From: Neisseria meningitidis
GTDB lineage: Bacteria; Pseudomonadota; Gammaproteobacteria; Burkholderiales; Neisseriaceae
DNA length: 64,000 nt
Direction: 5' to 3'
Assembly (NCBI RefSeq): GCF_900638555.1
Contig: NZ_LR134525.1
Location: forward strand, 1,116,001 to 1,180,000
Below are positions 38,085-48,588 of this stretch, piece by piece (within the stretch, counting starts at the first letter, position 1; each line of letters starts with the position of its first letter). The notes under the pieces were generated by a model that worked only from the letters and a program-made list of their open reading frames with translations, did not search any database and was not told the DNA's origin. The position numbers and the translations under genes are program-made.

Positions 38085-38843
38085 ATGAATCCAAAAACTC
38101 CCCCCGACCATACAGAAGATGCCGTGCGCCTCTCCAAACGCATGGCGCAACTGGGGCTTTGTTCGCGCCGCGAAGCCGACGGCTACATCGAACAAGGCTG
38201 GGTAACGGTCAACGGCAAAACCGCCGTACTCGGTCAGAAAGTTTCACCGGCCGACCGTATCGAACTAAACAAGAAAGCCCACGAACAGCAGGCGGCACGC
38301 ATTACCATCCTGCTGAACAAACCTGTCGGCTATGTCAGCGCACAAGCGGAAAAAGGCTATAAATCCGCCGCCGAACTGATTACCCCTGAAAACCGCTGGG
38401 AAGGCGACACCGGACGCATCCGTTTCGATCCGAAACACAAAATCGGCCTCGCCCCCGCCGGCAGGCTGGACATCGACTCGGTCGGATTGCTGGTATTGAC
38501 GCAGGACGGCCGTATCGCCAAGCAGCTTATCGGCGAAAACAGCGGCAGTGAAAAAGAATATTTGGTGCGCGTGCGCGGCAAATTGGACGAAAAAGGACTT
38601 GCCTTACTGAATCACGGATTGAGTTTGGACGGCGAGAAACTGCGTCCCGCCCAAGTAGAATGGCAAAACGAAGACCAACTGCGCTTCGTGTTGAAACAGG
38701 GTAAAAAGCGGCAAATCCGCCGTATGTGCGAACTGGTCGGACTGCGCGTCGTCGGGCTGAAACGCATCCGCATGGGCAAGGTCAAACTCGGCAGGCTGCC
38801 GCCCGGCAAATGGCGTTATCTCGCCCCCGGTGAATCGTTTTAA
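38085..38843 (+). CDS. RluF-type pseudouridine synthase (S4 domain)
   Basis: 252 residues. The N-terminal S4 RNA-binding domain ([30 protein letters not shown]) precedes an RsuA/RluB/E/F-type catalytic domain. The catalytic Asp is in [14 protein letters not shown], and [16 protein letters not shown] is also seen. The longer loop before the catalytic motif is typical of RluF, which modifies 23S rRNA U2604 in E. coli; RluB or RsuA cannot be fully excluded. Ends at an inverted DUS terminator. Confidence 0.88.
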   Translation: MNPKTPPDHTEDAVRLSKRMAQLGLCSRREADGYIEQGWVTVNGKTAVLGQKVSPADRIELNKKAHEQQAARITILLNKPVGYVSAQAEKGYKSAAELITPENRWEGDTGRIRFDPKHKIGLAPAGRLDIDSVGLLVLTQDGRIAKQLIGENSGSEKEYLVRVRGKLDEKGLALLNHGLSLDGEKLRPAQVEWQNEDQLRFVLKQGKKRQIRRMCELVGLRVVGLKRIRMGKVKLGRLPPGKWRYLAPGESF

Positions 38844-38857
38844 ATAAGCATTAAAAA

Positions 38858-38893
38858 ATGCCGTCTGAAAATCCTTGCGTTTTCAGACGGCAT
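38858..38893. terminator. inverted DUS terminator between convergent genes
   Basis: ATGCCGTCTGAAAA and TTTTCAGACGGCAT over an 8-nt loop, preceded by six As for the minus strand. Lies between the RluF-type gene and the convergent nitroreductase gene. Confidence 0.85.
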
Positions 38894-38897
38894 TGCC

Positions 38898-39563
38898 TTA
38901 TGCCCAAATAACGGTTTCTTCCAAGGGCCTGCGCGCCTTCGTGGCGATTTCCTGAACGCGGTAACCGAATGTCGCGGCGACGGACACGCCCCATTCTGCC
39001 GCATCGAACAAACCGAACTGCCCGGACAATACGCGTTCCATATCGGCATAGTTGAAACCTTCCACCGGGCAGGAATCGATACCTGCCATCGCCGCACCCG
39101 TCATCATGTTGCCCAACGCGATATAGGTCTGGCGGCAACACCAGTCAAACAAGGCGCGCGAATCGTCCAAAATCTTGATGTCGTCGGCTTGAAACGCCTG
39201 ATACCTCGCCAAAGATTTTGCCATGGCATCCGGTTCGGTAACGCCGCGCCGTTTGAGGCTTTCCAACATAAACGGGCTGTCGAAGCGGGCATTTTTCTTT
39301 GCCAAAAACACCACCAAATGACTGGCGGTATCCAAAGCATCCGCCATACCCCAAGAAAACGGCTTGATTGCCTGTCGGATTTCGGGGTTTTGAACCACAA
39401 CAAACTGCCAAGGCTCCGAACCGACCGAACTGGGCGACAAACGCCCGAGTTCTAAAATAAACTGAAAATCCTCGGCACTGATTTTACGTGCCGCATCGTA
39501 ATGCCGGCATGATTTGCGGTTTTTAAATGCGGATAGAACCTGCTCTCTGTCTAATACCGTCAT
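38898..39563 (-). CDS. nitroreductase-family oxidoreductase (NfsB type)
   Basis: A 221-residue FMN-dependent enzyme. FMN-binding patterns are FKNRKSCRHYD near the N-terminus and LSPSSVGSEPWQFVVV at about 47-62. ALGNMMTGAAMAGIDSCPVEGF and VAATFGYR follow toward the C-terminus. AAAGGATG precedes the ATG at 39563. Family members reduce nitro compounds or quinones with NAD(P)H; the natural substrate is unknown. The 199 bp upstream of it show a DUS and no gene. Confidence 0.9.
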   Translation of the reverse strand: MTVLDREQVLSAFKNRKSCRHYDAARKISAEDFQFILELGRLSPSSVGSEPWQFVVVQNPEIRQAIKPFSWGMADALDTASHLVVFLAKKNARFDSPFMLESLKRRGVTEPDAMAKSLARYQAFQADDIKILDDSRALFDWCCRQTYIALGNMMTGAAMAGIDSCPVEGFNYADMERVLSGQFGLFDAAEWGVSVAATFGYRVQEIATKARRPLEETVIWA

Positions 39564-39762
39564 AGTGCATCCTTTCATTACTTGTATTGCAAATTGATTT
39601 CAAACCGATACGGCACTGCCGCACCATACAATCCGTCCTCGCCATCAAGCTTCATCCGGACTTTACCCATCTCTCTACGGCTGGGAAAACAAAGCGGCGG
39701 CAGACTCGGGAATAACGCCCCAATGCCTTTCAGACGGCATTTGGGCATCATTGCAAACGCGC

Positions 39763-40536
39763 CTACGGGTAGGCGATATAGGCATAAGCCGAATGGTTGT
39801 GGATAGACTCGAAATTCTCGCTCTCGACGACGAAACTCTTGATGCGTTTGTCGGCAATCAGCGAAGTAGCGACATCGCGCACCATATCTTCCACGAATTT
39901 CGGGTTTTCGTAGGCTTTTTCGGTAACGTATTTTTCATCGGGGCGTTTGAGCAGGCCGTAGAGTTGGCAGCTCGCCTGCGCCTCCACATAATCGATGACT
40001 TCCTCGATACCGACTTCGGCATCGGCAGTCAGGCTGACGGTAACGTGCGAACGCTGGTTGTGCGCGCCGTATTGGGAAATTTCTTTGGAACACGGGCAAA
40101 GCGAGGTTACGGGAATCATGACCTTCATACTGTGGCCGTATGCCCCGTCTTTGATTTCGCCCGTGAGACAGACATCATAATCCAGTAAGGACCGAATACC
40201 GGAAACCGGCGCGGTTTTCTTGCGGAAAAACGGAAAAGAAACGCTGATTTTGCCGGCGCGGGAATCTAAAAGCGCGACCATTTCGGTAGTCAGCTTGCGC
40301 AATTGTGCAAAATCCAAGGCTTCGGCATGTTGCTCCATCAATGCGACAAAACGCGACATATGCGTCCCCTTCTGCTCAGCAGGCAGGTAAACCGTCATGG
40401 TCAGACGGGCAATGGTGGACTGGATGCCTTCTGCAGTTTGCAGGGTAATCGGAAAGCGCAGGTCTTTGATACCGACCTGATTGATCGGCAGATTGCGCAA
40501 ATCTCGGCTGGATTGCACGTCTGCAATAGTGTTCAT
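39763..40536 (-). CDS. folE2: GTP cyclohydrolase FolE2 (type IB)
   Basis: A 257-residue metal-dependent enzyme that makes dihydroneopterin triphosphate from GTP for folate. The type IB motif [10 protein letters not shown] puts cysteines at about 147 and 149; the downstream GAHNQRSHV supplies a further ligand. In other bacteria FolE2 replaces zinc-dependent FolE when zinc is scarce; here it may be the only GTP cyclohydrolase, which cannot be told from this window. AAGGAA is upstream of the ATG at 40536. Divergent from the metC-like gene. Confidence 0.95.
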   Translation of the reverse strand: MNTIADVQSSRDLRNLPINQVGIKDLRFPITLQTAEGIQSTIARLTMTVYLPAEQKGTHMSRFVALMEQHAEALDFAQLRKLTTEMVALLDSRAGKISVSFPFFRKKTAPVSGIRSLLDYDVCLTGEIKDGAYGHSMKVMIPVTSLCPCSKEISQYGAHNQRSHVTVSLTADAEVGIEEVIDYVEAQASCQLYGLLKRPDEKYVTEKAYENPKFVEDMVRDVATSLIADKRIKSFVVESENFESIHNHSAYAYIAYP

Positions 40537-40727
40537 GAGTTGTTTTTCCTTAATATTCATGTAATTGTTGAGATGTGTGCATGGTATGGCGTTTCCGCCG
40601 GGGAATATACCGTCAATCTGCAAATGCGAGATTATATCACTCGCTTTTAGCAGCTGCATTGATTGTTTCTATTTTTCAGATAGTGATAAAATCTTCGATT
40701 ATTCACATCTACATAGGCAGAGACCAA

Positions 40728-41885
40728 ATGAAATTCGCCACGAAAGCCATTCATTCCAGCTACGATTGCGACGAACACAACCGCGCGCTGATGCCGCCGA
40801 TTTATCAAAACAGTATGTTTGCGTTGCACGAGATTGGCGAAAATGTGCCTTACCGTTATTCGCGCCTGAGCAACCCGACCCGTCAGATTTTAGAAGACAC
40901 CGTTGCCGATTTGGAACACGGTGCGGCAGGTTTTGCGTTTTCCAGCGGTATGGCGGGAATTGATGCCGTATGGCGCACTTTCCTGCGCCCGGGCGATACC
41001 ATTGTCGCCGTCGCCGATATTTACGGCGGCGCTTATGATTTATTGGTCGATGTTTATCAAAAATGGGGGGTGAACGTTGTTTTTGCCGATTTAGGCAATC
41101 CGGATAATTTGGACGAACTGCTTAAAGCGCACAAGGTCAAACTGGTTTGGCTGGAAACGCCGTCCAATCCACTTTTACGCTTGGTAGACATCAAAGTCCT
41201 TGCCGCAAAAGCCAAAGCAGCCGGTGCGCTGGTCGGTATCGACAACACTTTTGCCACGCCGTATCTGCAACAGCCGTTGGATATGGGTTGCGATTTTGTA
41301 TTCCATTCCGCTACCAAATATTTGTGCGGCCATTCCGACGTGTTGATGGGCATCGTCGTTGCCAAAACCAAAGAACTGGCGCAGCCTTTGCACGATATGA
41401 TGGTGCATACCGGCGCGGTTGCCGGCCCGCTGGACTGCTGGCTGGTGTTGCGCGGCATCAAAACACTGGCTCTGCGCATGAACGCCCATTGCCAAAACGC
41501 ACTCGAAATCGCGCGCCGTTTGGAAGCCCATCCTGCCATTGAAAAAGTGTTCCATCCCGGCCTGCCGTCTCACGAACATTACGAACTGGCGAAAACACAA
41601 ATGCCCAAAGGCATCGGCGGCGTGGTTACGGTTTATCTCAAAAACGACACGCGTGAAGCGGCAAACAGCGTGATTAAAAACATGAAACTGGTCAAAATGG
41701 CTTCCAGCCTCGGCGGTGTGGAAAGTTTGGTCAACCATTGCTATTCCCAGTCCCACAGCGGCGTACCGCATGATGTGAAAATGGAAATGGGCATCAAAGT
41801 CGGTCTGCTGCGTTTCTCCATCGGCATCGAAGACGCGGACGATATTTGGAACGATATTTCCGCCGCACTCGATACAACTTTGTAA
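40728..41885 (+). CDS. Cys/Met-metabolism PLP enzyme (cystathionine beta-lyase-like)
   Basis: 385 residues of the trans-sulfuration PLP family. The PLP lysine lies in HSATKYLCGHSD at about 193-204 (Lys 197). YSRLSNPT near the N-terminus and SLGGVESL near the C-terminus are family signatures. SATKY..GHSD resembles cystathionine beta-lyase (MetC); gamma-synthase and sulfhydrylase share the fold, so the exact reaction is uncertain. AGGCAGAG precedes the ATG at 40728. Ends at a perfect inverted DUS shared with convergent hemB. Confidence 0.85.
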   Translation: MKFATKAIHSSYDCDEHNRALMPPIYQNSMFALHEIGENVPYRYSRLSNPTRQILEDTVADLEHGAAGFAFSSGMAGIDAVWRTFLRPGDTIVAVADIYGGAYDLLVDVYQKWGVNVVFADLGNPDNLDELLKAHKVKLVWLETPSNPLLRLVDIKVLAAKAKAAGALVGIDNTFATPYLQQPLDMGCDFVFHSATKYLCGHSDVLMGIVVAKTKELAQPLHDMMVHTGAVAGPLDCWLVLRGIKTLALRMNAHCQNALEIARRLEAHPAIEKVFHPGLPSHEHYELAKTQMPKGIGGVVTVYLKNDTREAANSVIKNMKLVKMASSLGGVESLVNHCYSQSHSGVPHDVKMEMGIKVGLLRFSIGIEDADDIWNDISAALDTTL

Positions 41886-41894
41886 ACTGTAAAA

Positions 41895-41926
41895 ATGCCG
41901 TCTGAAACCATGGTTTCAGACGGCAT
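41895..41926. terminator. perfect inverted DUS terminator
   Basis: ATGCCGTCTGAAACCATGG with its full complement, a 32-bp perfect palindrome, between convergent metC-like and hemB genes, with A/T tracts on both sides. Confidence 0.88.
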
Positions 41927-41947
41927 TTCAATTAACCCGGCCGAAAA

Positions 41948-42976
<1,029 letters not shown>

Positions 42977-43131
42977 TCAAACCATACGGAAGCCGCCGCA
43001 ACTTGCAGACAGCATCGGGCGGCAATCAAAATCCGTTTTCACCGGAAAGGGTTTCGGCCCGCCGAAATGCCGCGCCGAAGGACGGCGTCCCGCCCATTAA
43101 AGAACAATAGCAAAACAACAGCTTCAGGCTG

Positions 43132-43416
43132 TCAGCCTTCGATATTCTTACGCCACAATACCAAAAGTTTCCCGATATGCTGAACAGGTTGCGCGTCAAC
43201 CGCCTCACATAAGGCAGTGCAGATTTCGATACGTTCGGCACGGTCGTCGCCGAATACGCGCACTTTAATCAGCTCATGCGCCGTCAATGCCGCATCGGTT
43301 TCCTTGATGACCGCGTCCGTCAGACCCTGCTGACCGACCATCACAACAGGATGGAGATGGTGCGCGCGCGCTTTCAGTTCCAAAATTTCTTTGGTGTTCA
43401 ATTTGGTATCCGTCAT
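43132..43416 (-). CDS. yhbY: YhbY-type CRM-domain RNA-binding protein
   Basis: 94 residues, a single CRM domain. LKARAHHLHPVVMVGQQGLTD contains the GxxG loop. ELIKVRVFGDDRAERIEI follows, and it ends LVLWRKN. YhbY associates with the 50S ribosome precursor in E. coli. It is divergent from rlmE, which is followed by ftsH, the same arrangement as in E. coli. The 180 bp between hemB and this gene show no gene. Confidence 0.93.
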   Translation of the reverse strand: MTDTKLNTKEILELKARAHHLHPVVMVGQQGLTDAVIKETDAALTAHELIKVRVFGDDRAERIEICTALCEAVDAQPVQHIGKLLVLWRKNIEG

Positions 43417-43525
43417 TTTCCTACTGCTTGAATAAAAAGAATAATGCGGCATTGTACGCGATTTGGCACGACATCGGCAAAATTAACGTACAATACGCGG
43501 TTTCCATTCCGACCCGCGAACCACT

Positions 43526-44146
43526 ATGGCTGTACGTTCCAAATCCTCAAAAGCGTGGCTGCACGAACACGTCAACGACCACTACGTCCATATGGCGCAA
43601 AAAGACGGCTACCGCGCCCGTGCCGCATACAAACTTTTGGAAATCAACGAAAAAGACAAATTAATCAAACCCGGCACGGTACTTGCCGACTTGGGCAGCG
43701 CACCGGGAAGCTGGTCGCAGGTTGCCGCCAAGCTGACGGGTACTTCCGGAGCAGTTTTCGCCTTGGACATCCTGCCTATGGAAGCCATAGGGGGCGTCTC
43801 CTTCATTCAGGGCGACTTCCGCGAGAACGACGTACTGGCACAATTCGAAACCTTGTTGGACAACCGCCCGCTCGACCTTGTAATTTGCGATATGGCGCCC
43901 AATATGTCGGGAAACGCCGTAAGCGATCAGGCACGCAGCTTTTATCTGTGCGAACTGGCTTTAGACTTCGCCTCGCAACACCTGAAAACCGGCGGCAGCT
44001 TTTTGGTCAAAGTCTTTCAGGGTGCAGGCTATCAGGAATACATGGCAGCCATGCGCGAAATTTTCGGCACGGTGCAGACGCGCAAACCCGAAGCCTCGCG
44101 CAATCGCTCCAGTGAGATTTATTTATTGGGCAAAAATAAACGCTGA
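43526..44146 (+). CDS. rlmE: 23S rRNA (uridine-2552-2'-O)-methyltransferase RlmE
   Basis: 206 residues. The SAM motif is VLADLGSAPGSWSQVA, then an FALDILPME block, CDMAPNMSG and LVKVFQGAGYQEY, in the order K-D-K-E expected for 2'-O methyltransferases. It modifies the A loop of 23S rRNA, and loss slows 50S assembly. Located 63 bp upstream of ftsH. Confidence 0.96.
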   Translation: MAVRSKSSKAWLHEHVNDHYVHMAQKDGYRARAAYKLLEINEKDKLIKPGTVLADLGSAPGSWSQVAAKLTGTSGAVFALDILPMEAIGGVSFIQGDFRENDVLAQFETLLDNRPLDLVICDMAPNMSGNAVSDQARSFYLCELALDFASQHLKTGGSFLVKVFQGAGYQEYMAAMREIFGTVQTRKPEASRNRSSEIYLLGKNKR

Positions 44147-44209
44147 CAATACAGACGGCGTGCTTTACAATCATTTCCGTTTTACACCTCAATTATGGAG
44201 CCTTGCTAA

Positions 44210-46177
44210 GTGGGGAACACCTTTAAATCAATCCTTGTCTGGGTCGCCTTGGGTATCGGCCTGATGGCTGCGTTCAACGCTTTAGACGGTAAAAAAGAAG
44301 ACAACGGGCAAATCGAATATTCTCAGTTCATCCAACAGGTCAACAACGGCGAAGTATCCGGCGTCAACATCGAAGGATCCGTCGTCAGCGGCTACCTGAT
44401 TAAGGGCGAGCGCACCGACAAAAGCACCTTCTTCACCAACGCGCCTTTGGACGACAACCTGATTAAAACACTGCTCGACAAAAACGTCCGTGTAAAAGTA
44501 ACGCCGGAAGAAAAACCGAGCGCGCTGGCTGCCCTGTTTTACAGCCTGCTGCCCGTCCTGCTGCTGATTGGCGCGTGGTTCTACTTTATGCGTATGCAGA
44601 CGGGCGGCGGCGGAAAAGGCGGCGCATTCTCATTCGGCAAAAGCCGCGCCCGCCTACTGGACAAAGATGCCAACAAAGTTACCTTTGCCGATGTCGCCGG
44701 CTGCGACGAAGCCAAAGAAGAAGTGCAGGAAATCGTCGATTACCTCAAAGCGCCGAACCGCTATCAAAGCCTGGGCGGGCGCGTGCCGCGCGGCATCCTG
44801 CTGGCGGGCAGCCCGGGTACGGGTAAGACGCTTTTGGCGAAAGCGATTGCAGGCGAAGCCGGCGTGCCGTTCTTCAGCATTTCAGGTTCCGACTTTGTCG
44901 AAATGTTCGTCGGTGTCGGTGCAAGCCGCGTCCGCGATATGTTCGAGCAGGCGAAGAAAAACGCCCCCTGCATCATCTTTATCGACGAGATTGACGCAGT
45001 CGGCCGCCAACGCGGCGCAGGTTTGGGCGGCGGTAATGATGAGCGCGAGCAAACATTAAACCAATTGTTGGTTGAAATGGACGGTTTTGAGAGCAATCAG
45101 ACTGTAATTGTGATTGCGGCAACCAACCGCCCCGACGTACTCGATCCTGCGCTGCAACGCCCCGGCCGTTTCGACCGCCAAGTGGTTGTCCCCCTGCCGG
45201 ACATCCGGGGGCGCGAACAGATTTTGAACGTCCACTCTAAAAAAGTGCCTTTGGACAAATCTGTGGATTTATTGTCCCTCGCGCGCGGCACGCCGGGTTT
45301 TTCCGGCGCGGATTTGGCGAACTTGGTCAACGAAGCCGCCCTGTTTGCCGGCCGCCGCAATAAAGTCAAAGTCGATCAGAGCGATTTTGAAGACGCCAAA
45401 GACAAAATCTATATGGGTCCGGAACGCCGCAGTATGGTGATGCACGAAGACGAAAAACGTGCGACGGCGTATCACGAATCCGGACACGCGATTGTTGCCG
45501 AAAGCCTGCCCTTTACCGACCCCGTCCACAAAGTAACCATTATGCCGCGCGGACGTGCGCTGGGTCTGACTTGGCAGCTTCCGGAGCGCGACCGCATCAG
45601 TATGTATAAAGATCAGATGTTGAGCCAGCTCTCCATCCTGTTCGGCGGACGGATTGCCGAAGACATCTTCGTCGGACGCATCTCCACCGGCGCATCAAAC
45701 GACTTTGAACGCGCAACCCAAATGGCGCGCGAAATGGTAACGCGCTACGGCATGAGCGACAAAATGGGCGTGATGGTTTATGCGGAAAACGAAGGCGAAG
45801 TCTTCTTGGGACGCAGCGTAACCCGTTCGCAAAACATTTCCGAGAAAACCCAGCAGGACATCGATGCGGAAATCCGCCGGATTTTGGACGAGCAGTATCA
45901 GGTTGCCTACAAAATCCTCGATGAAAACCGCGACAAGATGGAAACGATGTGCAAAGCCCTGATGGAATGGGAAACCATCGACCGCGATCAGGTACTGGAA
46001 ATCATGGCGGGCAAACAACCCAGCCCGCCCAAAGATTACAGCCACAACCTGCGCGAGAATGCGGACGCGGCGGAAGATAACGCGCCGCACGCTCCGACTC
46101 GGGAAGAAACCGAAGCACCTGCCCCGGCAGACACCGCTTCGACAGAGTCCGAGCAGCAGCCTGAAAACAAGGCTTAA
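44210..46177 (+). CDS. ftsH: ATP-dependent zinc metalloprotease FtsH
   Basis: A 655-residue membrane-bound AAA protease. Membrane segments at about 7-24 and 107-127 flank a periplasmic part. Walker A is GSPGTGKT at 200-207, Walker [12 protein letters not shown], and the second region of homology [21 protein letters not shown]. The zinc motif HESGH is at 422-426. The start is GTG at 44210 with GGAG upstream. The C-terminal tail is acidic and Pro/Ala/Thr-rich, beyond the protease domain. It degrades short-lived and membrane proteins. Confidence 0.98.
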   Translation: MGNTFKSILVWVALGIGLMAAFNALDGKKEDNGQIEYSQFIQQVNNGEVSGVNIEGSVVSGYLIKGERTDKSTFFTNAPLDDNLIKTLLDKNVRVKVTPEEKPSALAALFYSLLPVLLLIGAWFYFMRMQTGGGGKGGAFSFGKSRARLLDKDANKVTFADVAGCDEAKEEVQEIVDYLKAPNRYQSLGGRVPRGILLAGSPGTGKTLLAKAIAGEAGVPFFSISGSDFVEMFVGVGASRVRDMFEQAKKNAPCIIFIDEIDAVGRQRGAGLGGGNDEREQTLNQLLVEMDGFESNQTVIVIAATNRPDVLDPALQRPGRFDRQVVVPLPDIRGREQILNVHSKKVPLDKSVDLLSLARGTPGFSGADLANLVNEAALFAGRRNKVKVDQSDFEDAKDKIYMGPERRSMVMHEDEKRATAYHESGHAIVAESLPFTDPVHKVTIMPRGRALGLTWQLPERDRISMYKDQMLSQLSILFGGRIAEDIFVGRISTGASNDFERATQMAREMVTRYGMSDKMGVMVYAENEGEVFLGRSVTRSQNISEKTQQDIDAEIRRILDEQYQVAYKILDENRDKMETMCKALMEWETIDRDQVLEIMAGKQPSPPKDYSHNLRENADAAEDNAPHAPTREETEAPAPADTASTESEQQPENKA

Positions 46178-46190
46178 CTTCCCGAACAAA

Positions 46191-46214
46191 CGGCAGCCCG
46201 CAAGCTGCCGTTTT
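46191..46214 (+). terminator. rho-independent terminator of ftsH
   Basis: CGGCAGC/GCTGCCG over a 6-nt loop followed by TTTT, 13 bp after the ftsH stop. Confidence 0.75.
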
Positions 46215-46224
46215 CCCATCCTGT

Positions 46225-46260
46225 TTTCAGACGGCATTTTCCGCTCAATGCCGTCTGAAA
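46225..46260. terminator. second hairpin: inverted DUS pair
   Basis: TTTCAGACGGCAT and ATGCCGTCTGAAA over a 10-nt loop, directly behind the ftsH terminator. Confidence 0.6.
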
Positions 46261-46321
46261 CGCCAAAGCCGTATCGGTTTTTGCGAATCTGCGATATGGC
46301 GGTTTAAATTGAAATCAGAAC

Positions 46322-46359
46322 GGGGCAAGGCTGTACCGGTTTAAAATTAAACCGCTATA
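46322..46359. repeat. Correia element remnant (one terminus only)
   Basis: GGGGCAAGGCTGTACCGG, then TTTAAAATTAAACCGCTATA, resembling the right end of a CREE without the rest. The final TATAAT (46356-46361) is placed 38 bp before the ratA start and could act as a -10. Confidence 0.65.
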
Positions 46360-46398
46360 ATACCGCCCTTCGAATACACGCCCGCATTGGTGATGCCC

Positions 46399-46830
46399 GT
46401 GAAAAAAGTTGAAAAAAACATCTTGGTGCTGCACGGCGCGGACAAAATGTTCGAGCTGGTCGATAAGGTTGAGGATTACCCGAACTTTCTGCCGTGGTAC
46501 AGCAAAACCGAGGTCATCGGACGCAACGGCAACGAACTGAAGGCGCGGCTGTTTATGGACTATATGCACGTTCGCCAATCATTCGCCACGCACAACCGCA
46601 ACATTCCGGGCAGGGAAATCCGTATGGAACTGCTCGAAGGTCCGTTCAAAACCTTACGTGGAACGTGGAAATTTATCGATTTGGGCGACGATATGTGCAA
46701 AATCGAATTCAATTTGGAATACGATTTTTCCAATGCCGTTTTGTCCGCCTTAATTTCCCCCGTCTTCAACCACCTTTCCGCCACGCTGGTCGAAGCGTTC
46801 GTCAAAGAGGCAGACCGCCGTTATGCTTGA
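46399..46830 (+). CDS. ratA: RatA/coenzyme Q-binding START-domain protein
   Basis: About 143 residues of the polyketide cyclase/COQ10 START family: [18 protein letters not shown] near the N-terminus and [15 protein letters not shown] in the C-terminal helix. In E. coli RatA was described as a ribosome-associating toxin, but homologues bind quinone, so function is open. The GTG at 46399 has GGTGAT upstream; an ATG at 46393 is an alternative. It overlaps rnfH by 8 bases, the conserved ratA-rnfH pair. Confidence 0.87.
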   Translation: MKKVEKNILVLHGADKMFELVDKVEDYPNFLPWYSKTEVIGRNGNELKARLFMDYMHVRQSFATHNRNIPGREIRMELLEGPFKTLRGTWKFIDLGDDMCKIEFNLEYDFSNAVLSALISPVFNHLSATLVEAFVKEADRRYA

Positions 46831-47101
46831 AATTGAGATTGTGTACGGGCTGCCCGACCGACAGGTTTTGAAAACCATGCAGCTTGCCGAGGGAACAACC
46901 GTCCGCGCCGCCGCACTGCAAAGCGGTTTGGACGGCATATTTGAAGATTTAAACCTGCATTCCGCGCCTTTGGGCATTTTCGGCAAAGCCGTCAAAGACG
47001 ACACGCCGCTGCGCGACGGCGACCGCATCGAAGTGTACCGCCCGCTGTTGATCGACCCCAAAGAAGCGCGCCGCAAACGCGTTCAAAATCAAGAAGAATA
47101 A
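46823..47101 (+). CDS. rnfH: RnfH-family ubiquitin-fold protein (RatB)
   Basis: 92 residues with a beta-grasp pattern: [24 protein letters not shown]-like [23 protein letters not shown]. Conserved partner of ratA, translated from an overlapping start. Molecular role unknown. Confidence 0.9.
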   Translation: MLEIEIVYGLPDRQVLKTMQLAEGTTVRAAALQSGLDGIFEDLNLHSAPLGIFGKAVKDDTPLRDGDRIEVYRPLLIDPKEARRKRVQNQEE

Positions 47102-47153
47102 CCATGCCGTCTGAAGCCTTCAGACGGCATTCGGCAGAAACACGGAAAATATC

Positions 47154-47732
47154 ATGTCAAACACAATCAAAATGGTTGTCGGCTTGGGCAACCCGGGCAA
47201 AGAATACGAACAGACACGCCACAATGCGGGTTTTTGGTTCCTCGACGAACTGGCGTGGAAATGGAAGGCTTCATTTAAAGAAGAAAAAAAATTCTTCGGC
47301 GAAGTCGCCCGTGCTACCCTGCCCGACGGCGATGTCTGGCTGCTCAAGCCGACCACGTTCATGAACCGTTCCGGACAGGCAGTTGCCGCCCTTGCGCAGT
47401 TTTATAAAATCAAACCCGAAGAAATCCTCGTCGTCCACGACGAACTCGACATTCCCTGCGGACGGATCAAATTCAAACTCGGCGGCGGCAACGGTGGACA
47501 CAACGGCTTGAAAGACATTCAGGCAAAACTCGGCACGGCAGACTATTACCGCCTGCGCCTCGGCATCGGCCACCCGGGCGACCGCAACCTCGTCGTCGGC
47601 TATGTCCTGAACAAACCCAGTACGGAACACCGCCGACAGATTGACGATGCCGTCGCCAAATCCCTGCAAGCCATACCCGACATCCTTGCCGGCAAATGTG
47701 AAGAGGCAACCCGCTTCCTGCACAGCAAATGA
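47154..47732 (+). CDS. pth: peptidyl-tRNA hydrolase
   Basis: A 192-residue enzyme that frees tRNA from stalled peptidyl-t[23 protein letters not shown] holds the catalytic His. [41 protein letters not shown] and RLGIGHPGD are the signature blocks. Complete, followed by an inverted DUS terminator. Confidence 0.98.
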   Translation: MSNTIKMVVGLGNPGKEYEQTRHNAGFWFLDELAWKWKASFKEEKKFFGEVARATLPDGDVWLLKPTTFMNRSGQAVAALAQFYKIKPEEILVVHDELDIPCGRIKFKLGGGNGGHNGLKDIQAKLGTADYYRLRLGIGHPGDRNLVVGYVLNKPSTEHRRQIDDAVAKSLQAIPDILAGKCEEATRFLHSK

Positions 47733-47736
47733 CCCG

Positions 47737-47765
47737 ATGCCGTCTGAAGCCCTTTCAGACGGCAT
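47737..47765 (+). terminator. inverted DUS hairpin after pth
   Basis: ATGCCGTCTGAA and TTCAGACGGCAT over a 5-nt loop (GCCCT), starting 5 bp after pth. There is no long T run. Confidence 0.65.
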
Positions 47766-47792
47766 GTTCCCGATTTCCATATCCGAACAGTC

Positions 47793-47999
47793 ATGACCGA
47801 ACTCAAGCAGCTTATCCAAACCGAATCCATCCCCGTCATCGAAGAAACCCTCGATTTCCTGCTGTACGAATGCAGCATCGACGACGCACCATCCGCCGAA
47901 GAAGTGGCACAATGGCGCGACATACTTGCCGCACGCGGCGGCAAATTCCTGCGCCTGTCCAAAATCTGCCAAACGTGGCTGGACGAGGAGGCGGCATGA
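47793..47999 (+). CDS. small protein of unknown function
   Basis: 68 residues, acidic, predicted helical: MTELKQLIQTESIPVIEETL, then FLLYECSIDDAPSAEEVAQW. No signal peptide or membrane segment. Its stop overlaps the ATG of the VanZ-like gene (ATGA), so the two are coupled. No family recognised. Confidence 0.6.
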   Translation: MTELKQLIQTESIPVIEETLDFLLYECSIDDAPSAEEVAQWRDILAARGGKFLRLSKICQTWLDEEAA

Positions 48000-48358
48000 A
48001 GCTGCCGCGCAACCGCTTCAGCCTGCTTTCCGCATTGTGGTTTGCCGGCGGCATCTATTCGCTGCTCTTCAAAGCTGCCGACACCGCGCCGCCGCCGTTT
48101 CCGCATTTCGACAAAGCAGCACACCTTGCCCTGTTTTTCGCACAAATCTGGCTTTTGACCAAAGCATTCAAAACCGGAAAACTTCCCATCCCCTACCGCA
48201 GCCTGATGGTCTTTGCCCTCTGTTTCGCCCTCTTCAGCGAATGCGCGCAGGCATGATTTACCGCAACGAGAACCGGCAGTTTGGGCGATGTTCTTGCCGA
48301 TATGGCAGGTACGGTTCTCGCACTCTTTGCCGCCCGCGCCGCCGACCGCCCGGACTGA
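47996..48358 (+). pseudogene. VanZ-like membrane protein with an in-frame TGA
   Basis: The frame from ATG 47996 reads a small membrane protein: FSLLSALWFAGGIYSLLF, HFDKAAHLALFFAQIWLL, LMVFALCFALFSECAQA. A TGA then occurs at codon 87 (48254-48256). The same frame continues FTATRTGSLGDVLADMAGTV to a stop at 48356-48358. The segment after the stop matches the VanZ-family end (SE..Q then R.GsxxDxxxN/M.G), so the gene is about 120 codons with a nonsense change. VanZ-like proteins are poorly understood. Residual 86-residue product possible. Confidence 0.75.
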
Positions 48359-48588
48359 ATCGGTTTATTTTCCCCAAACAGGATGCACCTCTTCCCGATA
48401 TATCCTATTTTTCCCCTTACATATCAATCCCATCTCATAAACAAAACCGACAAATCGTTTACAATATATTTACACTACATCAGATTACAAATATACTCGA
48501 ACCAGTTGCAGAATCGGCGGTTCCACAAACCGTTTCGGATTGCACGACACAAAAGAAAAACCGATTTTATTGCCTTAAAGGAGTATTC

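Noticed and set aside
46823..47101. RatA-RatB as a toxin-antitoxin pair
   Set aside because: The conserved ratA-rnfH pair is widespread in proteobacterial cores, and the START and ubiquitin-like folds do not by themselves indicate a toxin-antitoxin system.
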